The notes under the pieces are model-generated. The model was not told where the DNA came from. It saw only the letters and a list, made by a program, of their open reading frames with translations, and did no database searches. Positions 1 to 10,639 of a DNA stretch of 24,505 bases are shown piece by piece. The translations under genes and the position numbers were made by a program. Origin of the DNA: Smittium mucronatum (lineage: Eukaryota; Kickxellomycota; Harpellomycetes; Harpellales; Legeriomycetaceae); NCBI GenBank assembly GCA_001953115.1, contig LSSL01000631.1, positions 7,507-32,011 on the forward strand, in the 5' to 3' direction. The stretch's first letter is position 1; each line of letters starts with the position of its first letter.

Positions 1-3
1 AAA

Positions 4-20
4 CCCCCCCCCCCCCCCCC
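4..20. repeat. Homopolymer C run (17 C)
   Basis: Seventeen consecutive C bases lie almost at the window edge, in otherwise strongly A+T-rich DNA. Homopolymers of this kind are prone to length error in sequencing and assembly, so the exact length is doubtful. Confidence 0.9.
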
Positions 21-57
21 ATAGCTGTGGATGTGAAAAATCCATAATATATCGATA

Positions 58-86
58 AAAAACTACATCTATGTGTGGTAGTTTTT
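58..86. repeat. Short perfect hairpin
   Basis: A 9-bp perfect inverted repeat has arms aaaaactac (58-66) and gtagttttt (78-86) around an 11-nt loop. No T-run/terminator context or neighbouring gene gives it a role. In A+T-rich DNA such hairpins can arise by chance, although the ctac/gtag core makes this one a little better than background. Confidence 0.5.
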
Positions 87-360
87 AAGAGAACCACTAC
101 CTTTATTTTCAATTAAAGTCTTTAATAATATAAAAAAGAGATTAAAGATAGGCCAAAGGTAGGTGAGTTTTAAAGGGGAAAAAGTGCAATAACTACTTTA
201 TAAGTTTATAAGTTTTGAATAAGTATCAGTATTTTAAATTTTTAAGCTGAAGTATATTTGAGTTTTAATTTTCAATTTCTTTTTACTTAGATATTTTGGG
301 CTTATTTATTTGTCAACTTTTAAAACTAAGCCAAATATTTAAAGTTTAAATGCTATTTAT

Positions 361-656
361 TCATAAGAAAATCTCTGCCGGGGACGAACCAAGAAAGCTG
401 AATTGTATTCCCTTTATATATAAATTTGAAATATTTTCAATAAATTGTGTTTTTTTCGCATCATCATTAATATTATATCTCTTGCCATTGCTCAAAATCT
501 CTTCGATCCATTTTCTTCTATTATTAAAACTTCGATAATTAGTTTTGTTGGATTACCTTTGTCCTTCTTTGTAATTTATTTTGGATTTAGTTTATCCAAT
601 AGAACTTGGTTATCTTTTAACTCAAAATACATAATTAATTCACGTGGTAAATCAAT
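361..656 (-). other. Possible spliced or decayed gene fragment, minus strand
   Basis: Two coding-looking segments lie on the minus strand. The first (656 down to 576, 26 codons, begins IDLPRELIMYF) is immediately preceded by a ten-T run and CAG at 669-657, a good-looking 3' splice site. The second is open from 552 down to 361 (63 codons, stop at 363-361), is rich in charged residues (contains WIEEILSNGKRY) and ends in SSPAEIFL. They are in different frames. A 39-nt GTAATC...ATAG stretch lies at the start of the second, but I could not find a donor/acceptor set that joins both. I do not recognise the product. It could be terminal exons of a gene, a relic, or chance. The plus-strand open frames here are hydrophobic, low-complexity shadows. 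Confidence 0.2.
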
Positions 657-678
657 CTGAAAAAAAAAACAAAAGTTG

Positions 679-759
679 TTTTTTTTTTTTACTTTTCTTT
701 TTTTTTAATCTTTTTCTTTCCCTTTTCATTCCTTTCTTTGTCTTCTTTTTCTTCTTTTT
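679..759. repeat. Pyrimidine-rich low-complexity tract
   Basis: About 80 bases of almost pure T/C lie on the plus strand, so the minus strand is purine-rich. Read on the minus strand it gives a Lys/Arg-rich open frame (652-888), which I take as a by-product of the tract and not as a protein. Confidence 0.7.
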
Positions 760-1640
760 ATATATATTATTACTATAAAAAGTAATTCTTTGTCCTCGGC
801 CGTACATTTCACCCTGCGACATATGGCGAATTTTATTCATATTATAATATGATAACTCTCGAAATCGATTATTTTCACATAAATACATTCAGTTGTTATA
901 TTAATACAAATATGCAGCTATATGTGTTTCAGGGATTTTTGGGATATGAGATAATTAATTTTTATATGTTTTAATTAACTAAAAATTATTTTTACGTAAC
1001 AAAATTTTACTCGTTGAGCCTAAAATGTGGCCTAATTTATCAGCTTTTACTTAGTTAATATTTTTCTAAAAATAAATTTCCTTTTGCCAAATATTTATTT
1101 ATTTTTTTGACAATATTTTAAAAAAATTTGGATTTGTGTTCGAAATGGAATATTAAAAATCACAATTTTGAAATTAATAATAAATATTTTTTATTTTATT
1201 TTTTTAAAAAAAAGTATCTAATTGATTAATTTTAAATTTTCCTACTACGATATAACATTATACAATCAATTTTTAATTATAAATACTATGATGTATTTTT
1301 TTTGTATAGGAATCAAGATTAATTTTTAATTTTTAATGAACTATAATTTTTTTTCCTTATTTGTATTTTACACCGATTTAATATTTTATTTAAATAATAT
1401 AATATAATTTATAATGTCTTAAAATTTTTAGAACCACGCCAAAAAGTAATCTGTGAGTGCAATAGACTAATTCAGAATAATTCAATCTATTTTTTCTGAT
1501 AAAAAAGGTAAATTTTAATTATATACCAATAAAGGTTGTTTTTTACTACAAGCTCTGATTTTTTTTACTTGGAAAAATATCATAAGTTATCAAAGGAGTT
1601 TGAATTTTTTTTGAATTTTTTTCTCAGAAAGCATTGCTAT

Positions 1641-1652
1641 GGGGGGGGGGGG
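1641..1652. repeat. Homopolymer G run (12 G)
   Basis: Twelve consecutive G bases sit in the middle of A/T-rich intergenic DNA. With the C run at 4-20, these are the only long G/C homopolymers in the window. Confidence 0.9.
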
Positions 1653-4630
1653 AGATAAAAGTAGTAATGATTTTGTCTTATACTAAAAAAGATAATATTT
1701 TTACTACTTTATTTGAATTAAAAAATCGTAATTATTAATAAAAAGGACAATTTTTAAATACTATATAACCCTAAAATTGTTTTTTTGGAATTATGTATAG
1801 TTATATTTATATTCACAATAAAAAATAAAAAATTCCATATAGGTAAATAATTCTTATTAAAGAATTATTCTTGATTTTTTTTTTTTGAAAACTAAAACAT
1901 AAATCATTTAAAAGGTACTGTTTGTAAAATTAGATATTTAAATAATAATATCTAGAAAATATTCAGCAAAATTAATATTAGATTTTTTCACTTTAAGAAT
2001 TTTTTATAATTTCTCCTCATTAAAGAAATATATTCAACAAAATATATATTAAATATAGTTATGAATGTTCTAATTTAAAAATATATGGTTTAAAATACAC
2101 TTTCTATATTGGAACAGTGCTCATTAGACCCAATTTTAGGTGTAAAAAGAAAGGCTATTTTCTAACTAAAAAAATCAGAGTTTTTTTGCATTAACTTTTT
2201 ATTATACATGCAGTTATATTAGTAGAGGTAAAATTAATAATATTCTTTTAATAAATTTGATATGAATCAGAAAAAAAATAAGAAAATCACTGAAAATAAT
2301 AGAAATTTGATTTTTTTTATTGATTGTATTTTTTGTAAATAACTAAAATTATGTTTACTTTTTTGTGTTTGAGAACATAATAAATAATTATCTTTATTGA
2401 ATATGATTAATTTTTTCACATTTCCCTCCTAATTAAGAGTGAATAATCATAAAATATGTAATCTTATATTATCTAAAAATTATTAGATAGCTATTACGAA
2501 ATTTAAAAATGAAAATCAGTCGATTTTTTTCTTTTTTACTACAAAAAATATATTAAATTTTAAAAAGAATTTTTATTTTTATTTTTTAATTATGAGCTCT
2601 CAAAAAAAAACACATATATAATACTAATAAGTTTTTTCAAGCACACAATGCTTTAGTGCTGAATTTTTTGAAAATAAGGTTTGTAATATTAATAAAACAA
2701 AAAAAGTGACGGATTGAAAAAAAATAAAAATAAAACTTGATCTATTTTTAGAAACTATTTCAAAAAGCGATAAAACTTTTAAATGCGGTTAAATATTTAA
2801 TTTTCAAAAAAATGAAATGGAGTTTACTGATTTGAAAAAGATTTAAAATAGATTTCACAGAATAATAGCAAGAAAAAAAATTGTTTAGTATATGAAAAAA
2901 ATACAGAAGATTAGTGAAAATATTTCTAATAATTTTTCATTGGTTTCTTCGGCAAGTATTTAAAAATAAAATAAAAAATAAAATAAGGATATTGATTTTA
3001 AAATATATATTATTTAGTTGATTTATAAAAAATAGCTGAGATTTTCTTTCTTGATGAAAAAACTGTTTGAAAAAATTATACATGCCTTCAAACCCCGTTT
3101 AAAAAAAGAAACCTCATAAAAATACATACTGTAAAAACCAATAATAAGAATGAAAGCTTTTTTTTATTAAAAAAAGAAGAATATATTTATAAACACTGAT
3201 TTATTAAAAATGATGGGAAAAAATGGATTATAGATAAATGAAAACCAAAATTTAGATCCTGTGATGCGAATATATTAAAAAATGTGTACATTTTTTTTAA
3301 AAAAAATTATTTGGAATTGAAAATTTTCTATTCTGAAATAAGATCCAGTGGAAATAATTCTAGAATATATACTTGATAAGTGTGTTTCCAAGCTCAAAAT
3401 CGGATCTAAAATATATATTTAAAATGATCATTAATACAGTAAAAAACTATAAAAATAACTTAGCCTAATAATTTCGATATCCTAGGTCCAAAAAACCAAA
3501 TATTTAAAGTGTTTTTTAAGGAATTTTTTAGAATAGATAGTGCAAAAATTGAATCTATACTATAATTCTACTCTAAATTCCAAATTTAAAACTATTTAAT
3601 TTTTTCTAAATAAATTGGAAATCGGGATAAGATGAAATAAAAACTTAAAAATTTCTTTCTCTAATTTTGGGAAACCAGCTAAATTATAAATTGATCTGTT
3701 TTTTAGATATTCATTAAATCCCAATTTTATTCCAGTATTTAAAATACAACGAATGTATGTATTCAGATCCTCTTTCCCCCCTTTATTTTTAATCTTTATA
3801 TTGTTGATTTAATATATGAAAAAGTGAAAAACATTTTTTTTGCCACTTAGCTAATATCTCAAAGAAAAGCCTGTGTATGGATACTTCATTTCTTTAATTT
3901 TTTTTTTTTTCAAATTATTGAATCCATATTAGAGATAATTTTTATATTTTTAGGAATAGAGGCTCTAAAATTGGATTTATTCAATGGTAGAGACGTCTTT
4001 AGTAAGCTTTTATGAAAACCGAACTAAAATTGCATTAATGATTAAAAAATTTAAGAATTAAACATATGTAAGTACTATGGAGGATATATGGGATCATTCC
4101 TAAAAAAAAATATTGTCGAGAATATTAAACGATACATAAATCTTAATGTTAAATCGGATTTTCACTAAGATAAGCAATAAGCTGAGTAATTGTCCAAAAA
4201 TAAATATTTTTACATGTAATTGCAGGATATATGACATGCAATGTCACCAAGAGCTTAGTGAAATTATAAATAATAGACAAAAATGAAACATAATTTGCAA
4301 TGGAAGGGATATCTCAACCGAATTAAATATAAATAATACAGTTAATTTAAAATATGGTACAAAAATTTCTGAATATTATCAATATTTCGATTTTATTTCG
4401 TAAAATAAGTCTTTTTTGATAAAATTTTCTTTTTGATAAAAAAATTTATTTTTAAATTTAGCTTTGGAACGTTTTTCCTTTGAGAATTATTTTAATACTA
4501 TTTAGGCTTAGCTGAATCTATAAAAATTATAATTAAACTTTATTTCGTTTTGAGAATTTTTTCCTAGTTATCTAATTTTTTAATTTTTTTACTCAATAAT
4601 GAATAATTTGATATTTATATTAATAAAAAA

Positions 4631-4655
4631 ATTATTATTATTATTATTATTATTA
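4631..4655. repeat. (ATT)n microsatellite
   Basis: About eight uninterrupted ATT units. No gene lies nearby. Confidence 0.9.
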
Positions 4656-7600
4656 TATTATTTAAAAACTTTTTTTTGGCTAGCTATCCATTGAGAAAGA
4701 TTTAGTGTTATGCCTGAAGCTTAGTTAGGGTAAGAAAACTCCCTCAAAAATAAATGATTTATAAGCCATGGTATATTTTAAGTTTATAAATTTTGATAGA
4801 TAATTTCTACCAGATATTTAATTTCAATTTCTGATCTTTTTTTAAAAAATTTATACACCTTCAAGAGACAGAAAAAAGCTAAACATTTTTTTTTACCTTT
4901 TGCGCCTAGTTCACAATTCTCCAAGAAGAATTTTTAGGTATAATTTTATCTCTAAAAAAATAATTTTCAACAAATTATGATTATCTTTTATTATTAAATA
5001 TTTGATTTGGATTTTTTTAAAGAAATATTATACAGAAATTCTCCTTATATTTCAAAAAATAGATAAATAGAGCTTATTCATTAAATGGAAGTATTTTTTC
5101 AAAATTATTTGCATTATATTTTTTTTTATAAGTTTTAAATTCAAATTTTAATCGGTTATAAAATTTAAGCAAATTTTTAAGTAAAGTATATAAAAAACAA
5201 TTTTATTAATATCAAATTGTTTATATATTTCTGATTTTAATATCTCGTGTAAAAAATAATAAATTAATATTAATACTAACATTTAGTATTTAATTTATAT
5301 ACTTATATTCCAATCAAACATAATTTACCTTCCTTTTTTTCAAGATATTTTAATAAAAAAGTGAAAATATATATCTGAATTTAATATAATCGTTTTTTAT
5401 TAATATTGGAATTTAAAGTAACATTTAAAATAAAAAAAGATAGTGATTCTCTAGATTTTTTAAAAAAAATTAACATGCTTTGTAGATTTACCCATGTATA
5501 TTTTGCTTAAAATATAAAAAAATTAAAAATTTAAGTGGGAAATAAATTTTTAAAATTCCCATAATAATTTTTTTACGAAATTTTATTCTTGAACTCTTTT
5601 TTTGCAATTATTTTTTTACAAATAAATAATTATCAGTGATATATAATAAATATTATCAGTTTTAAACCAAAAAAAAATCAGAGGCGATTATATTTCTATT
5701 GGAATTAAAAAATAGCATCCTAATATAGTTTAAAAAAGAAAAAAGAGAATTTATTTTGTTTAAAGTGCATACTTTACTAATTTAGTATCATATTCCTGAC
5801 TAGTTTTTATTTAATATAATTATCATATCTAATGGATACATTCTATTGATATTTGGTGACATAAAACTCAGTTTGGGATTTCTTTTTATAAAATTATTGT
5901 ATACAAACCATATAAGATTCAAATTTTAGAGAATTTTTTTTGACGGTTAAGAGGATTAAATTTTTATTTTAGCTTCAATTTTTATGTATTTTATTAAAGC
6001 TTTATTTTAATTCACCATATAGAGTTTTTATCTACAATCTCAGAAGACGACTTTGGAATTTATCCAAAATATATAACAAAATAAATTTTCTAATTCAAAA
6101 TTTCGATCCAATAATATGTTTCAAATATAATTAGATATTTTTTAATATCCATAAATAATCAAATTAGACCAAAATTTCCCAAAAAAAAAACGCGAATTTA
6201 TTGGCTAAAATTTTGTTTTTCTGTGTATTAATCAGTGTTCTATCGGTGTTTAAATTATCAAAGTTTTACGATATCCTACTCGAGCATAATATCCTATATT
6301 TTTCAAATCCCAAACTATTTTTACAGAGATAATTTTTTTTAATATCGATCTTTTTCTATTAAACTAATATTGAGGTGTACACATACTGACAAAATGAATA
6401 TAGCTTTATGATATTTTTTTGAGTTATTCAAACTTAATGATTGAAAGTTTACATTTTATATTATCAAAAAAAGACATAGGTATATATTGGGTAAATATTC
6501 GAAAAAAATTCATCGAAAAAAAATGGATTAAAGTTTTATGTTAACGTATCATCTCAATATTTGAAATGTAATCTAATTTTTTTAATTTTTTTGGTATGGA
6601 GACCGGCGTCTCGTTTTAAATGAGATATTAGAGATACTATATCTCTAAAAGGAATAATATTAAAGAAAAATGCAACATATATCCTATACTCATTCTACTT
6701 TTATAAAAATTTGGTCGAGTTAAATAAATATCAGCGCATATCACGGTTGAAAAAGCGGGAAATTTTTTTTTGATATTATCTTTGCTAAAATAATTTGAAT
6801 TAAAATTTACCTGTGAGTTTTTTCGGGAAATAATAAGCAGAGGAATCTGTATTAGAGAAGTCCATAATATAAGAGGGGTTAAAAAAAATTGAAATTAGCT
6901 TGGGGTGATCTTATAAAAAAACATTTAATTTAATATAGTGAAAAAAGGAGAGTTATTTCAGTAATTTAGAAGAAAATCATCCCTATATATGCACCTATTA
7001 GAGTAAAGTATTGTATCCAGAATATTTTCTTCAATAAAATGAATATAAATTTTTTCAAGTGTATTGGAAAAACAAATAATACATTAATCTATAAAGGGAA
7101 AAGTTTTGAATTCAAAAAATTATGGAGAAATGATATCACCAGCTGTTTTGAGGGTAATATATCAGAATTTTGTTTTAAGAACACCCAGATTTATTCACTT
7201 TAGAAAAAAAAAATTGAATTCTAATAAAAAATCATCTCATCTCATTAATGCACCTCAAAGGAGTAATTAACCAATTTATGATAAATTTAAAGTTGATATA
7301 AAATTTAAACCCAGTAAATACGGATAAAAAAATGTAAATTTATGTTTATAAAGCTTTATATTGGTTAAAAAATAAATTCTAGTAAATTTAGATTAATAAA
7401 AAGCTGATAGAAGTAATTTTTAATCGGATTTTTCTTTTTAAATACAGAAATTAATTTATGCTTGAAATAAAGTAAACGAAATCAATAAAATTAGAAATTG
7501 ATGAATTTTAAATATGATTGGGTAAAAAAATATTTTAAACTTAATAATAAATCAAATAAAGGTAATTTAAGATTTAAATAAATTTAATTTTATAAATCTT

Positions 7601-8851
7601 TAAAGAATAAATGATCTTATTTAACCCCAGAAAAGCGGATAAAATAACCTCTATTAAAATTATTTTTTAAATAAAAATCAAAAAATCAAAAAAAATAAAA
7701 TCAAAAGAGCTTAAATATTCTATAATTCGGATAATAAATTTATGCAACAGATGATATAAAATAAAATTAAAAAACAGAAAAATTTCATTAAATCCAATAT
7801 TTTCGCTGTTTATTTTTAATGAAATCCGCCCGATTGATTATAATCAAAATAATAAAATTGACAATTAAATTTTTTTTAATTAAAATGAGAAAATATAGTT
7901 TATTTTTTGACAAAAATTCGATTTTATTTTTTATTTTTTATTTAATACGATTTAAAATTTAAAATTATGCGAATTTTTTTAAATCAATTTTATACATAAA
8001 TTAAATTCATAATTTAATTTATACTATTTGGTTCTATTTTGAAAAAATTACATTTAAATATTTTTAAATAATAATTTATAAATAGAAAATATATACCAGA
8101 AAATAGAAATGGAATTTTTTCAGGATATTTTTTTATTTATATATTAATTAAATACATGGTAATATTTATTCATCATTTAATTAATTTATATCTTATAGAA
8201 ATTAAAACCATTAAATAAAAATATTTTTTTCCGGGAAAAAAAAATTAGTATAAATTTATGAATGGTATTCTATCACTTTAATTTATTTTTGAAAAAAAAC
8301 TTCGATTCATAGCGCTTTGAGAAATAGTCATGTATTAATTTAAAATAAAAATAAGAACAAATATAAACAGCCAACACAAAGTAAATATCGTGTATTGATG
8401 CTCAGATTTTCAAAGTTTCAATAGAATAAAATATAAAAAATGTGTAATTATGTTATTTTGTGTACATTGGATTACTTTTCTGTAGATGAAAAAAAACTTT
8501 TTTGATAAGTTTTTTAGGCTTTCCAATTTCTAGAAATTAAAGTTTTTTCAGAAAAAATCGCATATAAAAAGATAATTTTAAGTTATTAAAATTTAAAAAT
8601 ACCCTAAGAATTAGGAAACCCGTAAAAAATAGTAAATAACTGATATCAAAAATAAATTTACGAATATTTTTACTATTATATATCCTAAGGTGAATTTCCA
8701 GTTAAATTAAGATAAAAAATGATAAATTTGACATGAAAAATATTTTTTTACATTTTTTGTTAAAGGAATAAAAAATTAAAGAGATAGGAATTTTTCACAT
8801 GAAAAATATTGAGCTTACAGGTTATTAATCTTTAGTTAACTGGATTATTTT

Positions 8852-8886
8852 TATATATATATATATATACATATATACATATATAT
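8852..8886. repeat. (TA)n microsatellite with TACATA variants
   Basis: An alternating T/A tract passes into two degenerate acatatat units. It is an ordinary intergenic microsatellite. Confidence 0.85.
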
Positions 8887-9581
8887 CCATACATCCTATA
8901 AACAATCAAAAAATTCAAGGTTATGTTGAATTTTTATTCACCTTTTTTACGCTTAGTATTATTTTCATTGAAAATTTTCATGATTTCTTTATTTAAACTT
9001 ATAATTTAAAGTTATATTGGCAAAATTTTTGAAAATTTTAAAGAATTTAAAAGTATTTTATAAATCTAAGTACTCTAAATACACCGCGAATAAAGAGTAA
9101 AGATCTTATTTCTTGATTTCTATTTGACTTAAAAATTATATTATACATTTTTTCCAGAATATAAGAATTAGAACTTCACGTCAACCAACACAAAAATAGT
9201 AACAAATATTCTGGAAATTTAAATATTTTGTTTTTTTTTTGCGAGAAATTCATTTTAAAGCCAATAAAAAGCTAAAAAAGTGAAAAAATTTCAAGAAAAT
9301 TCCATCCAACTACTCTCTAAGGCTCTAGCAGCTCCATAACTCGATGTATTCGGTTCAAGATAAACCCAAAAATATTTTACTTCGAATTGATATTTTACTT
9401 GTATTAAAATGATGTTCTTTCGAATGAAAACCCCTTCTGTTTTTTTAACAATGGGATTATAATATTATCCGAGATACTGAACATAATAGAAATTACACAA
9501 ATTAGAAACCCATTTAAATTATTTTCATTTAGAAACCCTTTCTAATAGAAAGACTTTTCGAAAAAATTTTACACACCTTAA

Positions 9582-9752
9582 CCCTTTAAAGATTGGTTTT
9601 ATGAAAATAAACTTTATTTTCTATCAATAATAACATTTTTATGAAAATCAATATTTTATTTCCGTTAATTTCTACCACATCGGAATAGAAAATGAAAAAA
9701 ATTCACGAATGGGGTATAAGTGAGTTTTTTGATCCGGAAAAGAGTTAAAGGG
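9582..9752. repeat. Possible 171-bp MITE-like unit with 8-bp inverted ends
   Basis: The ends are ccctttaa (9582-9589, preceded by ttaa) and its exact reverse complement ttaaaggg (9745-9752). Inside, ttttatgaaaat occurs twice. The TTAA-CCCTTT end resembles piggyBac-type termini, but the right side is followed by ctgtt and not TTAA, so no target duplication is visible. It may be a decayed element or chance. Confidence 0.25.
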
Positions 9753-10024
9753 CTGTTAGAAAAGTATATTCAATAAAAATCAATTCTCCATTCATAGCTT
9801 AAACTCCTAATTTATTTTTTTAATTTTTTTTTATGGGAGCTTATTTTATAGTAAATAAAAAGTTATAAAAAACTAATTTTAAAAAAATTAAAAAAGTGAA
9901 AGCTTAAATTCATAAGCCAAAAAATACCAACAGAGCGAAATTTGTGCAATTAAATGTTTCAATTTTAAATTATATAGATTTAACCATTTATAGGTGTGAT
10001 TTTTTTTTAAAAAAACTGTATGAA

Positions 10025-10057
10025 CAGAACTGGATGATGCTTATCTTGCCAGTTCTG
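10025..10057. repeat. 9-bp hairpin at the transposon insertion site
   Basis: cagaactgg (10025-10033) and ccagttctg (10049-10057) are perfect reverse complements around a 15-nt loop. The right arm overlaps the first five bases of the 8-bp target duplication of the adjacent hAT-like element, so the element inserted at the foot of this stem. Confidence 0.7.
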
Positions 10058-10060
10058 AAA
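10053..10060. repeat. Left target-site duplication of hAT-like element
   Basis: ttctgaaa directly abuts the left terminal repeat and is repeated exactly at 10589-10596 beyond the right terminal repeat. Eight bases is the diagnostic hAT length, and the sequence fits the Ac-type consensus nTnnnnAn. Confidence 0.85.
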
Positions 10061-10137
10061 TCGGGCTCGGTGTTTTATTCGATTATTCAGTTAATCTAAT
10101 AGAATGGTTTTTAGACTTTTAATCGAAATTTTTTTCG

Positions 10138-10149
10138 CCAATCGATTGG
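10138..10149. repeat. Subterminal 12-bp palindrome in hAT-like element
   Basis: ccaatcgattgg is a perfect palindrome, about 77 bp inside the left end. It contains the AATCGATT motif that recurs near the right end. Probable transposase-binding motif (inference). Confidence 0.6.
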
Positions 10150-10499
10150 GCGTTTTATTGGACAGTCTTTTGGGCAAACAATCTTTTTAATAGGTAATCG
10201 CCTACTTTCAAAATTAAAAATATCATCAAAAAAAAGAATAAAATTATTGGATGTTAAAAAATTGAGCTCCAAAAAAATAGTTGTGGTTGGCTATATTTTG
10301 AAAATAAATATAAAAAGACATTGCATAGATTTATAGGATATCTTTTATATTTTTATTCCCAAATGGAACACCTATATATTTTAACCAATAATTTAATGAC
10401 GAAAAGGTGTATGAAATGTGAGAAATGTCTCATTTAGGTAAATTTGGTTTAAAAGTTCTTATGTTATTACCCAATAAAAAATAATGTTTCTAAAAAGTC

Positions 10500-10517
10500 T
10501 AATCGATTAATCGATTA
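10500..10517. repeat. Subterminal 18-bp palindrome in hAT-like element
   Basis: taatcgattaatcgatta is a perfect 18-bp palindrome made of two overlapping taatcgatta units, about 71 bp inside the right end. It is followed by gtcg, ttaatcgttaatc and ccgattagtc. It mirrors the TAATCG cluster near the left end. Confidence 0.65.
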
Positions 10518-10588
10518 GTCGAATAAATTTTGTTGAAATTTAATCGTTAATCTTCCAATGCTTAAAGCCGATTAGTCACCGGGCCCTA

Positions 10589-10596
10589 TTCTGAAA
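10589..10596. repeat. Right target-site duplication of hAT-like element
   Basis: An exact second copy of ttctgaaa immediately follows the right terminal repeat. Confidence 0.85.
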
Positions 10597-10639
10597 TCGT
10601 TTAATCCTTCACTATAAAAAACAAAAACAAATGGAGTTT

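Larger units (their letters stand above)
901..9990. other. A+T-rich gene desert
   Basis: About 9 kb holds no open frame above roughly 60 codons on either strand and no recognisable gene. It is made of A/T homopolymer runs, a G12 run (1641-1652), an (ATT)n tract (4631-4655), a (TA)n/(TACATA) tract (8852-8886) and small imperfect hairpins such as 6599-6612 and 6629-6647. Slightly less A+T-rich patches occur at 4.2-4.3, 6.58-6.75 and 9.29-9.36 kb. I examined these for tRNA box B-like sequence (for example ggttcaaga at 9351) and none folds as a tRNA. Confidence 0.7.
10061..10588. mobile_element. Non-autonomous hAT-type DNA transposon (MITE), 528 bp
   Basis: The left terminus tcgggctcggtg (10061-10072) and the right terminus caccgggcccta (10577-10588) are inverted repeats with 2 mismatches in 12. 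Read inward, the right end starts TAGGG, which fits the hAT terminal consensus YARNG; the left end has C at the second base. The element is flanked by a perfect 8-bp duplication, ttctgaaa. Subterminal zones at both ends carry clusters of CGATTA/TAATCG, including two perfect palindromes, as expected for hAT transposase-binding repeats. No open frame of useful length lies inside, so it would need a transposase supplied in trans. The class call rests on termini plus duplication; no transposase is visible to confirm it. Confidence 0.82.

Noticed and set aside
350..660. Two plus-strand frames of 62 and 71 codons
   Set aside because: They are low-complexity hydrophobic frames; one lacks an ATG start. 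The opposite strand of the same DNA looks more protein-like.
652..888. Minus-strand frame of 78 codons rich in Lys/Arg
   Set aside because: Most of it is the translation of a purine-rich low-complexity tract, and it ends in the T-run of a splice-acceptor-like site.
9300..9370. Possible tRNA, from a box B-like ggttcaaga
   Set aside because: The T-arm does not pair and no acceptor or anticodon arm can be formed.
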